A stretch of DNA of 64,000 nt, taken from NCBI GenBank assembly GCA_040768665.1, contig JAXGMN010000032.1, positions 93,142 through 157,141 of the forward strand, written 5' to 3'. A model generated the notes under the pieces. It searched no databases, was not told where the DNA came from, and was given only the letters and a program-made list of their open reading frames with translations. Below are positions 27,216 through 35,648 of this stretch, piece by piece; positions within the stretch are counted from its first letter, which is position 1, and every line of letters starts with the position of its first letter. Position numbers and translations under genes: made by a program. Source of the DNA: JABWBD01 sp040768665. GTDB taxonomy: Bacteria; Planctomycetota; Planctomycetia; Pirellulales; Thermoguttaceae.

Positions 27216-28346
27216 GTGGATAACTATTTGGGCCCCCTCCTATTTATGGCCTTCGGCTTAGTTGTTCTCACCCTGGGCGGGGAATTACTCGTTCGGGGTG
27301 CGTCGGCTCTCGCGGCGATCGTTGGCGTGACACCCCTGGTGATCGGCCTGACGGTGGTCGCCTTCGGTACCAGCGCGCCCGAGTTGGCGGTAACAGCCAA
27401 TGCCAGCCTGGCGGGGGAAACCGATTTGGCCATCGGTAACGTCGTGGGCAGCAGCATCTTCAATGTGCTCTGCATCCTCGGGCTCTCCGCATTGATCCAG
27501 CCCCTGTCGGTCGACTCGCAACTGGTGCGATTCGACGTGCCGCTGATGATTGCGGCGGCGCTGGCGCTGTTGGCATTGGGTTGGGACGGTTGCATCAGTC
27601 GGGTCGAGGGTGGCATTCTGTTCGGCGCTCTTCTCTGCTATCTCGGCTGGTCGGTGCGTCTGGGACGTCGCGAATCCGCGAAAGTGCGACAGGAACTGGA
27701 GCAGCACGCCGGCGAAACGCTCCCAAGAAGCCGGCCCAATCCTGTGGCGCAAATCCTCTTGGTGCTCGCCGGACTGGGGCTGTTGGCGCTGGGGTCGCAT
27801 TGGCTGGTCCACGGTTCGGTGGCGTTGGCCACGATGCTCGGGATCAGCGAGCTGCTGATTGGGCTGACGATCCTGGCCGTCGGAACGTCGCTGCCGGAAG
27901 CGGCCGCCTCCGTCACGGCCGCCGTTCGGGGGCAGCGCGACATCGCGGTCGGCAACGTCGTGGGCAGCAACATCTTCAATGTCCTGGCGGTCTTGGGAAT
28001 CTCGGCGCTCATTGCTCCTCAAGGGATAGCCGTCAGCGCGGCCGCGTTGCGCTTCGACATTCCCGTGATGATCGTTGTCTCGATGCTGTGCCTGCCGATC
28101 TTTTTCACGGGCAGCGTGATCGCCCGGTGGGAAGGAGCGCTGTTTTTCGGCTATTATCTTGCCTACACGGCTTATCTTATTCTCGTGGCGATGGAAAACA
28201 GCTACGCAAGGCCTTTCGGGAACTTCATCCTGGCAGTCGTCGTTCCGCTCACGCTGGCTATCGTCCTGATTGGTGTGGTGAAGACATTGCGTCGACGTGG
28301 AACGAAGGCGCCACGATCACCGTCTGCTGCTGAGGATACGCTTTGA
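27216..28346 (+). CDS. Calcium/sodium antiporter (CaCA family, YrbG-like)
   Basis: 376 residues with ten to eleven hydrophobic segments. The two alpha repeats typical of cation/Ca exchangers are both present: GTSAPELAVTANASLAG with GNVVGSSIFNVLCILG near residue 50, and GTSLPEAAASVTAAVRG with GNVVGSNIFNVLAVLG near residue 225. They carry the acidic residues that coordinate Ca. Length and repeats match bacterial YrbG proteins of the inner membrane. The following SDR gene starts 16 bp after its stop, so co-transcription is likely. Confidence 0.93.
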   Translation: MDNYLGPLLFMAFGLVVLTLGGELLVRGASALAAIVGVTPLVIGLTVVAFGTSAPELAVTANASLAGETDLAIGNVVGSSIFNVLCILGLSALIQPLSVDSQLVRFDVPLMIAAALALLALGWDGCISRVEGGILFGALLCYLGWSVRLGRRESAKVRQELEQHAGETLPRSRPNPVAQILLVLAGLGLLALGSHWLVHGSVALATMLGISELLIGLTILAVGTSLPEAAASVTAAVRGQRDIAVGNVVGSNIFNVLAVLGISALIAPQGIAVSAAALRFDIPVMIVVSMLCLPIFFTGSVIARWEGALFFGYYLAYTAYLILVAMENSYARPFGNFILAVVVPLTLAIVLIGVVKTLRRRGTKAPRSPSAAEDTL

Positions 28347-28362
28347 ACGAAGGACCCATGTG

Positions 28363-29133
28363 ATGAAAGACAATCCTTTTGACCTTACCGGCCGCACAGC
28401 CCTGATCACCGGCGGAAGCAAAGGGATCGGCCGGGCCATTGCGTCGCTTTTCGCACGCGCCGGCGCGGACCTCTTCCTCTGTGCGCGTGGCGAGAAATCC
28501 TTGACGGAAACCGCGGAGGCGATCCGTACCGAGACGGGTGTCCGCGTCGAAGCAATCACCGCCGACATGGCCCGGCGCGAAGACCTCAGCCGCCTGGCGG
28601 ACGAAGCGGTCCAACGGCTCGGAAAAGTCGACATCCTCGTGAACAACGCCGGCTGGAACATCCCGCAGGCGATCGACGAAATCCGCGATGAAGATTGGAA
28701 CTATCTTGTCGAGCTCAACTTAAACAGCGTCATGGCGCTGACGCGCGCGGTCGTTCCCGGCATGAAGCAGCGGAGCTGGGGCCGCGTGATTCACATCTCG
28801 TCGATCATGGGGCTGGCCAGCACGCCCAAGCGCAACGGCTATTCGGCGACCAAAGCCGCGTTGATCGGTATGTGCCAGGCGAGTTCGCTCGACCTGGGGC
28901 CGTTCGGGATCACCGTGAACTGCATTGCTCCGGGGCCGGTCGCCACGGAAATGCCGATGTCGATCCTCAGCCGCCAACAGCAGGATGCCCTGGCCGCACG
29001 CACGGCAGTCGGTCGCTGGGGAACACCCGACGAAATCGCCGGCCCGGCCTTACTTCTTGCCAGCGAGGCCGGCCGGTTCATGACCGGGACCTGCCTGGTC
29101 GTCGACGGCGGCGTCATGGCGAGAGTCTTCTGA
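28363..29133 (+). CDS. Short-chain dehydrogenase/reductase (SDR)
   Basis: 256 residues from the ATG at 28363. The cofactor motif TGGSKGIGRAIA is near residue 14, NNAG near residue 93, and the catalytic SSIMGLASTPKRNGYSATK carries the Ser-Tyr-Lys set. The ending VVDGGVMARVF is typical of classical SDRs. Similarity in general layout is to gluconate 5-dehydrogenase and 3-oxoacyl reductases; the substrate is not clear. It lies between the antiporter and a Tat-exported protein, upstream of the GntR-controlled catabolic cluster, and may add a sugar oxidoreductase step to it. Confidence 0.9.
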   Translation: MKDNPFDLTGRTALITGGSKGIGRAIASLFARAGADLFLCARGEKSLTETAEAIRTETGVRVEAITADMARREDLSRLADEAVQRLGKVDILVNNAGWNIPQAIDEIRDEDWNYLVELNLNSVMALTRAVVPGMKQRSWGRVIHISSIMGLASTPKRNGYSATKAALIGMCQASSLDLGPFGITVNCIAPGPVATEMPMSILSRQQQDALAARTAVGRWGTPDEIAGPALLLASEAGRFMTGTCLVVDGGVMARVF

Positions 29134-29174
29134 TCGGAGCGTCCAAGTGCCGCTCGTCAAGCATGGAGCATAGT

Positions 29175-30695
29175 ATGGACCGCCGTCAGTTCATCAAAAC
29201 CGCGTCTTTATCGTCCGTCTTCGGAGCTGCGGCACCGGCTGTTGCCGGGTTGGTGAGCGAAGATGCGAACTCAACGCCCGACGCACCGGGCCTGCGCAAG
29301 CCGACGGTGGCTTACACAGCGGAGGAACACCGACGACGCCTCGAGAATATCGCGATCTGCGAGCGCGGCATCGACACCTGTCTGAAGAAGCATTTGATAA
29401 CCAGCTACCTGCCGGGTCAGGCGTACTACAACCTGGGCGAATACCCGAGCCGCACGCCGTGGGAGCCCAGCGAGTATGACGATATGGAACTGGATCGGCT
29501 TCGCGACCACGGGATCGAATTGATCCAGGTGTGGCTCGACTGGTGCGACGAACTGCGCCTGTTCGGCGGCGACAAATTCAACGCGCCCAATCCGGAAACC
29601 TTTCGCCAGTTCGTGGCGAAGGTACATGCTCGCGGCATGAAAATCATCCCCTACACGTCCGCCGGTTACTTCGAGAGGCGGGATCCCGATTTCCGTGCCG
29701 AGTGGTCGCGGAGCGAAGCGCAGGACCTCCGGGAACTCTGCTGGGACTGGGCGCGATGCTCGTATGCCAGCCCCGGCTGGCGTGCTTACCTGCTTCCGAG
29801 GCTCGATCGCATGATGGACGAGTATGGTTTCGACGGCCTTTACAACGACATGGGCTATGGTGCGGGAGTCGCTGCCAACAAGCTCCCGCCGGCTCCCGAC
29901 GAAGTACTCGCTTTCGAGGAGACCGAAGACGACGACGGCTATCTCACCGACATGCTCGGCCTGATCTACGACATGGTGAAACGCCGCGGAGGCATCGTCA
30001 AGTTGCATCGGGGCAGCACCCTGTGTCCCAAGACGGACTTGAAGGTTTACGACTACCTCTGGGTCGGCGAAGGCGGGCAAAACGGTGATCGGCTCCGCGA
30101 AGCGGTCAAGCCCCATCCTCCGTATGTGGTCCCTTGTCTCGACATGAGTCGGGCAAGCATCGAAGACGAGAATGAACTCTACCTGCACGCAATTCCCTAT
30201 ATGCAGTTCCCCTTCCTCTCGGCCGGCCGACCGTTCACGGGCGAGCGAGCCGCGATTGCCGGCGTCGGTTACACGCTCGACAGAAAGGACTTCTGGTCGC
30301 GGCATTACCTGGCGATCCGCGAGCACTACCTGGCCCATCCCGATGGACCGTACTCGTATTCCCAGTGGGACTCCGCGATCCCACGTCCCGAAGCACGACC
30401 GACGCATGAGCGTTGGCTGAAACGGTACCTGCCGATCGTCGAGGAGGGAACTTGGGCGTGGCTCGAACTTCGTAAGTCGAATCTCTTTGCCGCGCCCCTG
30501 CGCGACAACGTAGTGGGGTCGGCCTTTGCCAACCGCGAGTTGTATCTGGTCCTGGCAAACTACAACAATAGCCCGACGGAAGTGGTAACGAATGACTTCT
30601 ATGTGCGGGCCGGGGAATCACCCGTACCGGGCAGAAAGACGTGGAAACTCCCCGGGCGATCACTTCATATCCTGCGTTACCAGCGGGTTTCGTGA
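29175..30695 (+). CDS. Tat-exported TIM-barrel protein, glycoside-hydrolase-like
   Basis: 506 residues. The ATG at 29175 has GGAG 6 bp upstream and gives the twin-arginine start MDRRQFIKTASLSSVFG. The body reads as an (alpha/beta)8 barrel: LIQVWLDWCDELRLFGGDK, GMKIIPYTSAGYF, YGFDGLYNDMGYG and GGIVKLHRGSTL. The strand ends carry acidic residues (WLDW, YNDMG) where retaining glycosidases have theirs. The C-terminal part is a beta domain (NRELYLVLANYN). I do not recognise a numbered family. Position and export suggest it releases a sugar for the cluster downstream. Confidence 0.65.
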   Translation: MDRRQFIKTASLSSVFGAAAPAVAGLVSEDANSTPDAPGLRKPTVAYTAEEHRRRLENIAICERGIDTCLKKHLITSYLPGQAYYNLGEYPSRTPWEPSEYDDMELDRLRDHGIELIQVWLDWCDELRLFGGDKFNAPNPETFRQFVAKVHARGMKIIPYTSAGYFERRDPDFRAEWSRSEAQDLRELCWDWARCSYASPGWRAYLLPRLDRMMDEYGFDGLYNDMGYGAGVAANKLPPAPDEVLAFEETEDDDGYLTDMLGLIYDMVKRRGGIVKLHRGSTLCPKTDLKVYDYLWVGEGGQNGDRLREAVKPHPPYVVPCLDMSRASIEDENELYLHAIPYMQFPFLSAGRPFTGERAAIAGVGYTLDRKDFWSRHYLAIREHYLAHPDGPYSYSQWDSAIPRPEARPTHERWLKRYLPIVEEGTWAWLELRKSNLFAAPLRDNVVGSAFANRELYLVLANYNNSPTEVVTNDFYVRAGESPVPGRKTWKLPGRSLHILRYQRVS

Positions 30696-30749
30696 AAGCA
30701 CGTATTGAAGAACCTGCCAAATGGTGCGGCTCGTCGGCTGCTCCGGGGC

Positions 30750-30777
30750 TTGACACCGGCGGCAGACCCGGTATTAT
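30750..30777 (+). promoter_or_regulatory. Promoter of the GntR-led catabolic operon
   Basis: TTGACA (30750-30755) and TATTAT (30772-30777) with a 16-bp spacer lie about 40 bp before the GntR start codon. Confidence 0.75.
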
Positions 30778-30783
30778 CGCTGG

Positions 30784-30804
30784 TTATCGATGATTATCGA
30801 TAAT
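30784..30804. promoter_or_regulatory. Putative GntR operator overlapping the transcription start
   Basis: TTATCGAT occurs at 30784-30791 and again inside the perfect 12-bp palindrome ATTATCGATAAT (30793-30804). The sites lie just after the -10 box, so the regulator probably represses its own operon by blocking RNA polymerase. Confidence 0.6.
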
Positions 30805-30818
30805 CAGGAGCACGCGAT

Positions 30819-31580
30819 TTGTCCGCCTTCTCCCTCAACTCGGAAACGACCGGAGCCAGTCTCGCCCGGCACCGTGTGCGCGATGCCGTGCAGCGGCTCA
30901 TCCTCTCGGGCGAGTTTCAGCCCGGGCAGCGCCTCATACAGCAGGACTTGGCCCAGCGGTTCGGGGTAGCGCAAAGCGTTGTCCGGGAATCACTTCTGGA
31001 ACTGCAGTTCTGCGGGCTGGTCGAGGCGGTGGACAATCTGGGGATGTTCGTCAGCGAACTGGATGCCCGCACGCTCTTGGCGGCTTACGAGATTCGCGAG
31101 ATGTTCGAAGGGCTGGCGGCGCGGCTCTGCTGCCAGCGAGCGAGCCGGGCAGACCTTCGCGATCTGACTGAGCTTGCCCATCGCACATACGAGTTGGCCC
31201 GGCAGCAGAATCTCGAAGCGATGTCGGAGACCGACCGGCAATTCCATGCTCGCATGGTGCAGGCGGCTCAGAATCCGCTGCTTACGCGGTTGACCGAGGG
31301 CTACCGCGTGCTGGGCCTGTTTGTCCGGGCGAACCGGCCGCCGCGCCAGGTCCGCGACGATCACCTGGCGGTCGTCGCTGCCATCGAAGCCAATCAGCCG
31401 GAGAAGGCCGAACGTCTGGCTCGCCGGCATGTCGAGGACGCTCGAAAATCGATCGAGCAGCAGGTGGCCGAAGGCACGTTTGTTCCCCATCTGGTGGGTG
31501 CGTCGAAATCGTTGACCGCCGAGGCGGCAAAACCGAAAACCCGCACCCGCAAGGTCTCCAAAAAGGAAAAGGCACGATGA
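30819..31580 (+). CDS. GntR-family (FadR/FCD) transcriptional regulator
   Basis: 253 residues from a TTG start with CAGGAG upstream. The N-terminal winged helix contains RDAVQRLILSGEFQPGQRLI and DLAQRFGVAQSVVRESLLEL. The C-terminal FCD ligand-binding domain has YEIREMFEGLAARL, TDRQFHARMVQAA and HVEDARKSI. FCD-domain GntR proteins respond to small acids and sugar acids and repress catabolic operons. The stop overlaps the next start (ATGA), so regulator and enzymes are translationally coupled. The Lys/Arg-rich tail (about residues 235-253) is unusual. Confidence 0.92.
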   Translation: MSAFSLNSETTGASLARHRVRDAVQRLILSGEFQPGQRLIQQDLAQRFGVAQSVVRESLLELQFCGLVEAVDNLGMFVSELDARTLLAAYEIREMFEGLAARLCCQRASRADLRDLTELAHRTYELARQQNLEAMSETDRQFHARMVQAAQNPLLTRLTEGYRVLGLFVRANRPPRQVRDDHLAVVAAIEANQPEKAERLARRHVEDARKSIEQQVAEGTFVPHLVGASKSLTAEAAKPKTRTRKVSKKEKAR

Positions 31581-32221
31581 AACTGTTCCTCGATACGGCC
31601 GATATCGACCAGATCCGCGAAGCCGTGAGCTGGGGCATCGTCGACGGGGTTACCACCAACCCGACGCACGTCTCCAAGACCGGCCGCCCGGCACGCGAAC
31701 TGTACGAAGAAATCTGTCGCACCGTCCCCGGTCCGGTCAGCCTGGAAACGCTGGCGCTGGACGCCGAAGGGATTATAACGGAAGCCCGGCAATTGGCCGC
31801 CATTGCCGACAACGTCGTGGTCAAGGTGCCGATCATGCGAGAGGGGCTCAAAGCGGTAAAGCGGCTGTCCGCGGAAGGGATCAAGACGAACGTTACCGTA
31901 ACATTTTCGCCCCTGCAGGCCCTTCTCGCCGCGAAGTGCGGCGCGACGTACATCAGCCCGTTCGTCGGGCGGTTGGATGCCGTGGGCCACATCGGAATGG
32001 ATCTGATCCGCCAGATCCGCACGATCTACGACAACTACGAATACGAAACCGAGATCCTCGTGGCCGCGATCCGTCACCCGGTGCATGTTCTCGAGTCGGC
32101 ACTGGTCGGTGCGGACGTCGCCACGATGTTCTTCGACGTAATGAAGCAGCTTTTCGATCACCCGCTGACGGATCGCGGGATCGAGATGTTTCTGGAGGAT
32201 TGGAAGAAGGTGCCGCAATAG
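31577..32221 (+). CDS. Fructose-6-phosphate aldolase/transaldolase (TalC/FSA type)
   Basis: 214 residues. The start MKLFLDTADIDQIREA and DGVTTNPTHVSK are characteristic of the small transaldolase family. The Schiff-base lysine is Lys83 in NVVVKVPIM. VTVTFSPLQALLAAKCGA and ISPFVGRLDAVG complete the fold. Family members cleave or form ketose-6-phosphates; a branch called SftT/SqvA cleaves 6-deoxy-6-sulfofructose to sulfolactaldehyde in the sulfo-transaldolase pathway. Its neighbours here (aldehyde dehydrogenase, Suy-like lyase, two sulfolactate-type dehydrogenases) make the sulfo role plausible. An ordinary transaldolase role cannot be excluded from sequence alone. Confidence 0.9.
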   Translation: MKLFLDTADIDQIREAVSWGIVDGVTTNPTHVSKTGRPARELYEEICRTVPGPVSLETLALDAEGIITEARQLAAIADNVVVKVPIMREGLKAVKRLSAEGIKTNVTVTFSPLQALLAAKCGATYISPFVGRLDAVGHIGMDLIRQIRTIYDNYEYETEILVAAIRHPVHVLESALVGADVATMFFDVMKQLFDHPLTDRGIEMFLEDWKKVPQ

Positions 32222-32242
32222 CAAAGCACCAAGGACCAAGCA

Positions 32243-32307
32243 CCAATGACCAACAAGAAGGCCAGGGTCAAACAAGCTCCCATTGGTCATTGAGGTTTGG
32301 TCATTGG
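32243..32307. repeat. Short dispersed inverted repeat (CCAATGACCAA type)
   Basis: CCAATGACCAA at 32243-32253 pairs with TTGGTCATTGG at 32297-32307, and other partial copies lie between. It fills the gap between the transaldolase and aldehyde dehydrogenase genes. Confidence 0.55.
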
Positions 32308-32334
32308 TCATTCCGACGAGCGAGTAGGATCGAC

Positions 32335-33777
32335 ATGCAATCTATCGACACTCGTAGACTCTATCTCAATGGCCGCTGGGCGGATCCGGAGAACCCGATC
32401 GACGTGGTGAACCCGGCCAACGGCAAGGCGTTTGCACGCGTCGGAACCGTCCGGCGGGATCAGGTGCGTCAGGCCCTGGCCGACGCGGCGGATGCCTGGC
32501 CGGCCTGGCGAAGGCTGCCGGCGAAGCAGCGCGGGCAGTACCTCAGCAAAATCGCCGATTCGCTGGAGCGCCGTGGCGACGAGATCGCTCGGACGATCAC
32601 GCTCGAAAACGGCAAGCCGCTCGCACAAAGCCGCGGCGAGGTGGCGATGTCGGTTGATCATCTCCGCTGGTTCGCTTCCGAGGGCGGCAGGGCCTACGGG
32701 CGGATCGTGCCCAACCAGGTTCCCGGGAAACGGCACATGGTCGTGCGGACGCCGGTCGGCGTCGTCGGAGCGATCGCCCCGTGGAATTTCCCGCTCGTGC
32801 TGGCGCTGCGAAAAGTCTCGCCCGCGATGGCTGCCGGGTGCCCCGTGATCCTCAAGCCGGCCAGCGCAACTCCGTTGAGTTCCGTGATCCTCGCCGAAGC
32901 CGTCGAGGAGGCCGACGTGCCCCCGGGCGTGTTTCAGCTCGTGTTGGGCAAATCGTCGGAGATCGCCGCCGAGTGGCTGGAAAACCCCATCTGCCGCAAG
33001 ATTACGTTCACGGGGTCTACGGAAGTCGGTCGTCACCTCGTCGCCGGCGCAGCGGGGTCGCTGACAAAGCTTTCGCTGGAACTCGGCGGCCATGCGCCCG
33101 TCATTGTTTTCGACGATGCCGACTTCGACCGCGCGGTGGAAGGCGCCATCATCGCGAAGTTCCGAAACACGGGCCAGTCATGCATCGCGGCGAACCGTGT
33201 CTACGTGCAGGCCGGGATTTACGATCGGTTTGTCGAGGCGCTCGTCGAGCGGTCCAAGGCACTCAAGGTGGGCGATGGATTCGAGGACGGTGTGGAAATC
33301 GGGCCGCTGATCGACCAGCGGGCACTCGAGACGGCCCAGAAGCACGTCGAAGATGCCAGGTCGAGAGGGGCCTGCGTGCTCTGCGGCGGCCAACGGTGGA
33401 GCGGAAGCAGCGACGGGTACTTTTTCGAGCCGACCGTGCTGGCCGACGTTCCTTCGGACGTGCTCTGCATGAAGGAGGAGACCTTTGCCCCGGTTGTGCC
33501 GGTCTGCCGGTTCGAGACCGAGGAGGAGGCCGTCGCACAGGCGAATGCCACCGAGTACGGCCTGGCAGCGTATGCCTTTACCCGCGACTTGTCGCGATTG
33601 TGGCGGTTGGCCGAGAATCTCGAAGCAGGGACGATCGGCATCAACGATACGGTGCCTGCCACGAGCCAATGCCCGTTCGGCGGGCTGAAGCAGAGCGGCT
33701 GGGGCCGCGAGCTCGGCGTGGAAGGGATCGACGCGTATCTGGAGACGAAGCACATTTCGATCGGGGTGGAAGCGTAA
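32335..33777 (+). CDS. NAD(P)-dependent aldehyde dehydrogenase (candidate sulfolactaldehyde dehydrogenase)
   Basis: 480 residues from the ATG at 32335. The fold signature includes PWNFPLVLALRKVSPA, ITFTGSTEVGRHL, LELGGHAPVIVFDDAD with the general-base Glu249, and NTGQSCIAANR with the nucleophile Cys283. It belongs to the succinate-semialdehyde dehydrogenase-like branch by overall pattern. Known sulfolactaldehyde dehydrogenases of sulfosugar pathways come from this branch. It follows the transaldolase, whose expected product would be an aldehyde. The alternative is a semialdehyde or 2-oxoglutarate-semialdehyde substrate from a uronate route. Confidence 0.92.
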   Translation: MQSIDTRRLYLNGRWADPENPIDVVNPANGKAFARVGTVRRDQVRQALADAADAWPAWRRLPAKQRGQYLSKIADSLERRGDEIARTITLENGKPLAQSRGEVAMSVDHLRWFASEGGRAYGRIVPNQVPGKRHMVVRTPVGVVGAIAPWNFPLVLALRKVSPAMAAGCPVILKPASATPLSSVILAEAVEEADVPPGVFQLVLGKSSEIAAEWLENPICRKITFTGSTEVGRHLVAGAAGSLTKLSLELGGHAPVIVFDDADFDRAVEGAIIAKFRNTGQSCIAANRVYVQAGIYDRFVEALVERSKALKVGDGFEDGVEIGPLIDQRALETAQKHVEDARSRGACVLCGGQRWSGSSDGYFFEPTVLADVPSDVLCMKEETFAPVVPVCRFETEEEAVAQANATEYGLAAYAFTRDLSRLWRLAENLEAGTIGINDTVPATSQCPFGGLKQSGWGRELGVEGIDAYLETKHISIGVEA

Positions 33778-33786
33778 CGCGATTTC

Positions 33787-33818
33787 GCAGCCCGGCTGCT
33801 TCCGAGCAGCCGGGCTGC
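33787..33818. promoter_or_regulatory. Strong intercistronic hairpin
   Basis: A perfect 14-bp stem (GCAGCCCGGCTGCT and its complement) with a TCCG tetraloop lies between the aldehyde dehydrogenase and NagB-like genes. There is no T-run after it, so it is more likely an RNA-stabilising or partial-attenuation element than a full terminator. Confidence 0.55.
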
Positions 33819-33837
33819 GGATAACAGGGAGTTTGCC

Positions 33838-34686
33838 ATGCCAGCACTCTTGCCCGACTATCTCAGCGTTCCGCCGGAGCGCCTTGGAGAAGGTACGCCC
33901 GTGGAGGTGCGAATCCTCGGCGACATGGCCTCGATCGCGCAGGACATGGCCGAGACCATGCTCCACGTTTTCCGGGATGCGAAAGAGGAAGGCCGCGCGG
34001 CGACGCTCATCATCCCGGTGGGGCCGGTCGATCAGTTCCCGATCCTCGCCGAACGTATCAACGCCGAGCGTTTCGACTGCCGGGACGTGATGCTCATCAA
34101 CATGGACGAGTACCTCACGCCCGATGATCGCTGGGTCGACATCGACCATCCGTTGAGCTTCCGCGGTTACATGAACCGCAAGTTCTACGACCTCATCGAT
34201 CCCGACCTGGCGCCGCGGCCCGAGAACAGGGTGTTCCCTGCCCCGCAGACCCCGAAAGTAATCCAGCGGCTGATCGACGACCGCGGCGGCGTCGACGTCT
34301 GTTTCGGCGGGATCGGAATTAACGGCCACATGGCCTTCAACGAACCGCCGGAGCCGGGCGAGACGGTGTCAGCCGACGAGTTCGCGGCTCTGCCGAGCCG
34401 GGTGCTCAATCTGAGCCGCGAAACGAAGACCATCAATTCGGTGACGGTCGGCGGCGAGATGGCCGTGATTCCCGGCCGCGCGGTGACGGTCGGGATGAAG
34501 GAAATCCTCGCGTCGCGGAGGTGCCGGTTTTATTGCAACCGGCCGTGGCAGAGTTCCGTCGTCCGGCGGGTGCTGCACGGTCCGATTACGTCGGCGTGTC
34601 CGGCCTCACTTTTACGAAGACACCCGGATGCGTCGCTGACGATTGCCGACTACGTGGCAGCGCTGCCTGAAATTCGATTGCGGTGA
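33838..34686 (+). CDS. NagB-family isomerase/deaminase (glucosamine-6-phosphate deaminase-like)
   Basis: 282 residues. NMDEYL (around residue 84) and VCFGGIGINGHMAFNEP (around residue 160) are the catalytic aspartate and histidine motifs of GlcN-6-P deaminase. The enzyme converts an amino-aldose phosphate to a ketose and ammonia. The usual NagB is about 260 residues, so this is slightly long. A sulfonate at C6 is similar in charge and shape to a phosphate. Beside a transaldolase acting on 6-substituted fructose, the protein could supply 6-deoxy-6-sulfofructose, either by isomerisation or from an amino sugar. That role is inference. Confidence 0.88.
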   Translation: MPALLPDYLSVPPERLGEGTPVEVRILGDMASIAQDMAETMLHVFRDAKEEGRAATLIIPVGPVDQFPILAERINAERFDCRDVMLINMDEYLTPDDRWVDIDHPLSFRGYMNRKFYDLIDPDLAPRPENRVFPAPQTPKVIQRLIDDRGGVDVCFGGIGINGHMAFNEPPEPGETVSADEFAALPSRVLNLSRETKTINSVTVGGEMAVIPGRAVTVGMKEILASRRCRFYCNRPWQSSVVRRVLHGPITSACPASLLRRHPDASLTIADYVAALPEIRLR

Positions 34687-34690
34687 CGTG

Positions 34691-35401
34691 ATGCGAATCG
34701 ATTTTTCCGGAGAACGTGTTCTGGCGGTGGTCGCCCATCCGGACGACGCGGAGTACTTCTGCGCCGGCACGCTCGCTAGGGCCAAGGCCGACGGAGCGGC
34801 GATCGGCATCTGCGTGATGTGCCAGGGCGACAAGGGACAGCCTTCCGAGCCGATTCCTAACCTGGCCGAAATGCGGCGGCAGGAGATGGCCGGGGCGGCG
34901 GACGTCCTCGGAGCGGAGTTGCTGCGGGGCGAGTTTGGCGATGGCGAACTGCTCGACGTGCCCGAGCAGCGGCGGGTGCTCATCGAGCTCTATCGCCGTT
35001 TTCGCCCAACGCTGGTCCTGGCCCATGCGGCTGCCGACTACCATTCGGATCACCGCGCCGTAGCCGCTCTGGCGGAAGCAGCCTCGTGGTACTGTACCTC
35101 GAACGGCCACCACACCGACTCGCCGGTGATGCGGTCGCAGCCGGTGCTCTGGTGGATGGACACGATCAACATGTCCGGATTCGAGCCGAGCCTGTACATC
35201 GACGTGAGCGAGTATGTCGACGTGAAGGTTCGGATGCTCGAGTGCCATAAAAGCCAGCTTCAGCGCGGCGCGGACGGAGATTTTTCGCCGCTCGCCGACC
35301 AAATGCTCTGCCAGTGCCGTGCGCGGGGCGCGCAAGCGGGAGTCGCGGCGGCGGAGGCGTTTCGAGTACATTTGGCCTGGAAGCGGGTGCGGGCGTGGTG
35401 A
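34691..35401 (+). CDS. PIG-L-family deacetylase
   Basis: 236 residues from the ATG at 34691, 4 bp after the NagB-like gene. VVAHPDDAEYFCAGTLA holds the zinc-binding AHPDD motif, and AAADYHSDHRAV holds the second HxxDH element. PIG-L/LmbE enzymes remove the acetyl group from N-acetylglucosamine-type substrates. The pairing with a NagB-like gene is frequent in planctomycetes and points to processing of an N-acetylated amino sugar. Within this cluster it suggests that the catabolised sugar may carry an acetylamino group. Confidence 0.92.
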   Translation: MRIDFSGERVLAVVAHPDDAEYFCAGTLARAKADGAAIGICVMCQGDKGQPSEPIPNLAEMRRQEMAGAADVLGAELLRGEFGDGELLDVPEQRRVLIELYRRFRPTLVLAHAAADYHSDHRAVAALAEAASWYCTSNGHHTDSPVMRSQPVLWWMDTINMSGFEPSLYIDVSEYVDVKVRMLECHKSQLQRGADGDFSPLADQMLCQCRARGAQAGVAAAEAFRVHLAWKRVRAW

Positions 35402-35575
35402 CTGGAGTACACGCGGTGACAGGATATCGGTGGGGCCCGAGTAGCCAGCGAACCTCGCGCTCCTGCCACACAAGGTGGCAGGGGGCGGAGGCTTGTGGGG
35501 GACTACGCGGCTAGCTGCTTTGCCTCGTTCACCCGCGGAACGAGCCCGCGGGGGTCATTGTGTAACGGATAGGAA

Positions 35576-35606
35576 GGCCACCGGCAGGCGAGCCCTGCCA
35601 GTGGCC
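35576..35606. promoter_or_regulatory. Hairpin in the gap between the PIG-L and small-subunit lyase genes
   Basis: GGCCACCGGCAGG and CCTGCCAGTGGCC form a 13-bp stem with one mismatch and a 5-nt loop. The 35402-35648 gap holds further small hairpins (around 35462-35483 and 35524-35545) and no gene. It may separate two transcription units, although no clear promoter is visible. Confidence 0.5.
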
Positions 35607-35648
35607 CACGTGGACTGTCGTATGTCAAGAACGTTTTAGGAAAGAACC

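Noticed and set aside
29271..30407. Open minus-strand frame of 378 codons
   Set aside because: Antisense of the Tat-exported TIM-barrel gene; no recognisable protein features.
31577..33777. Cluster as plain fucose/rhamnose degradation with a microcompartment
   Set aside because: No shell proteins, no fucose or rhamnose isomerase, no kinase and no class II lactaldehyde aldolase are present in the window.
35576..35606. Riboswitch in the gap before the Suy-like small subunit
   Set aside because: Only simple hairpins are visible; no conserved aptamer core was recognised.
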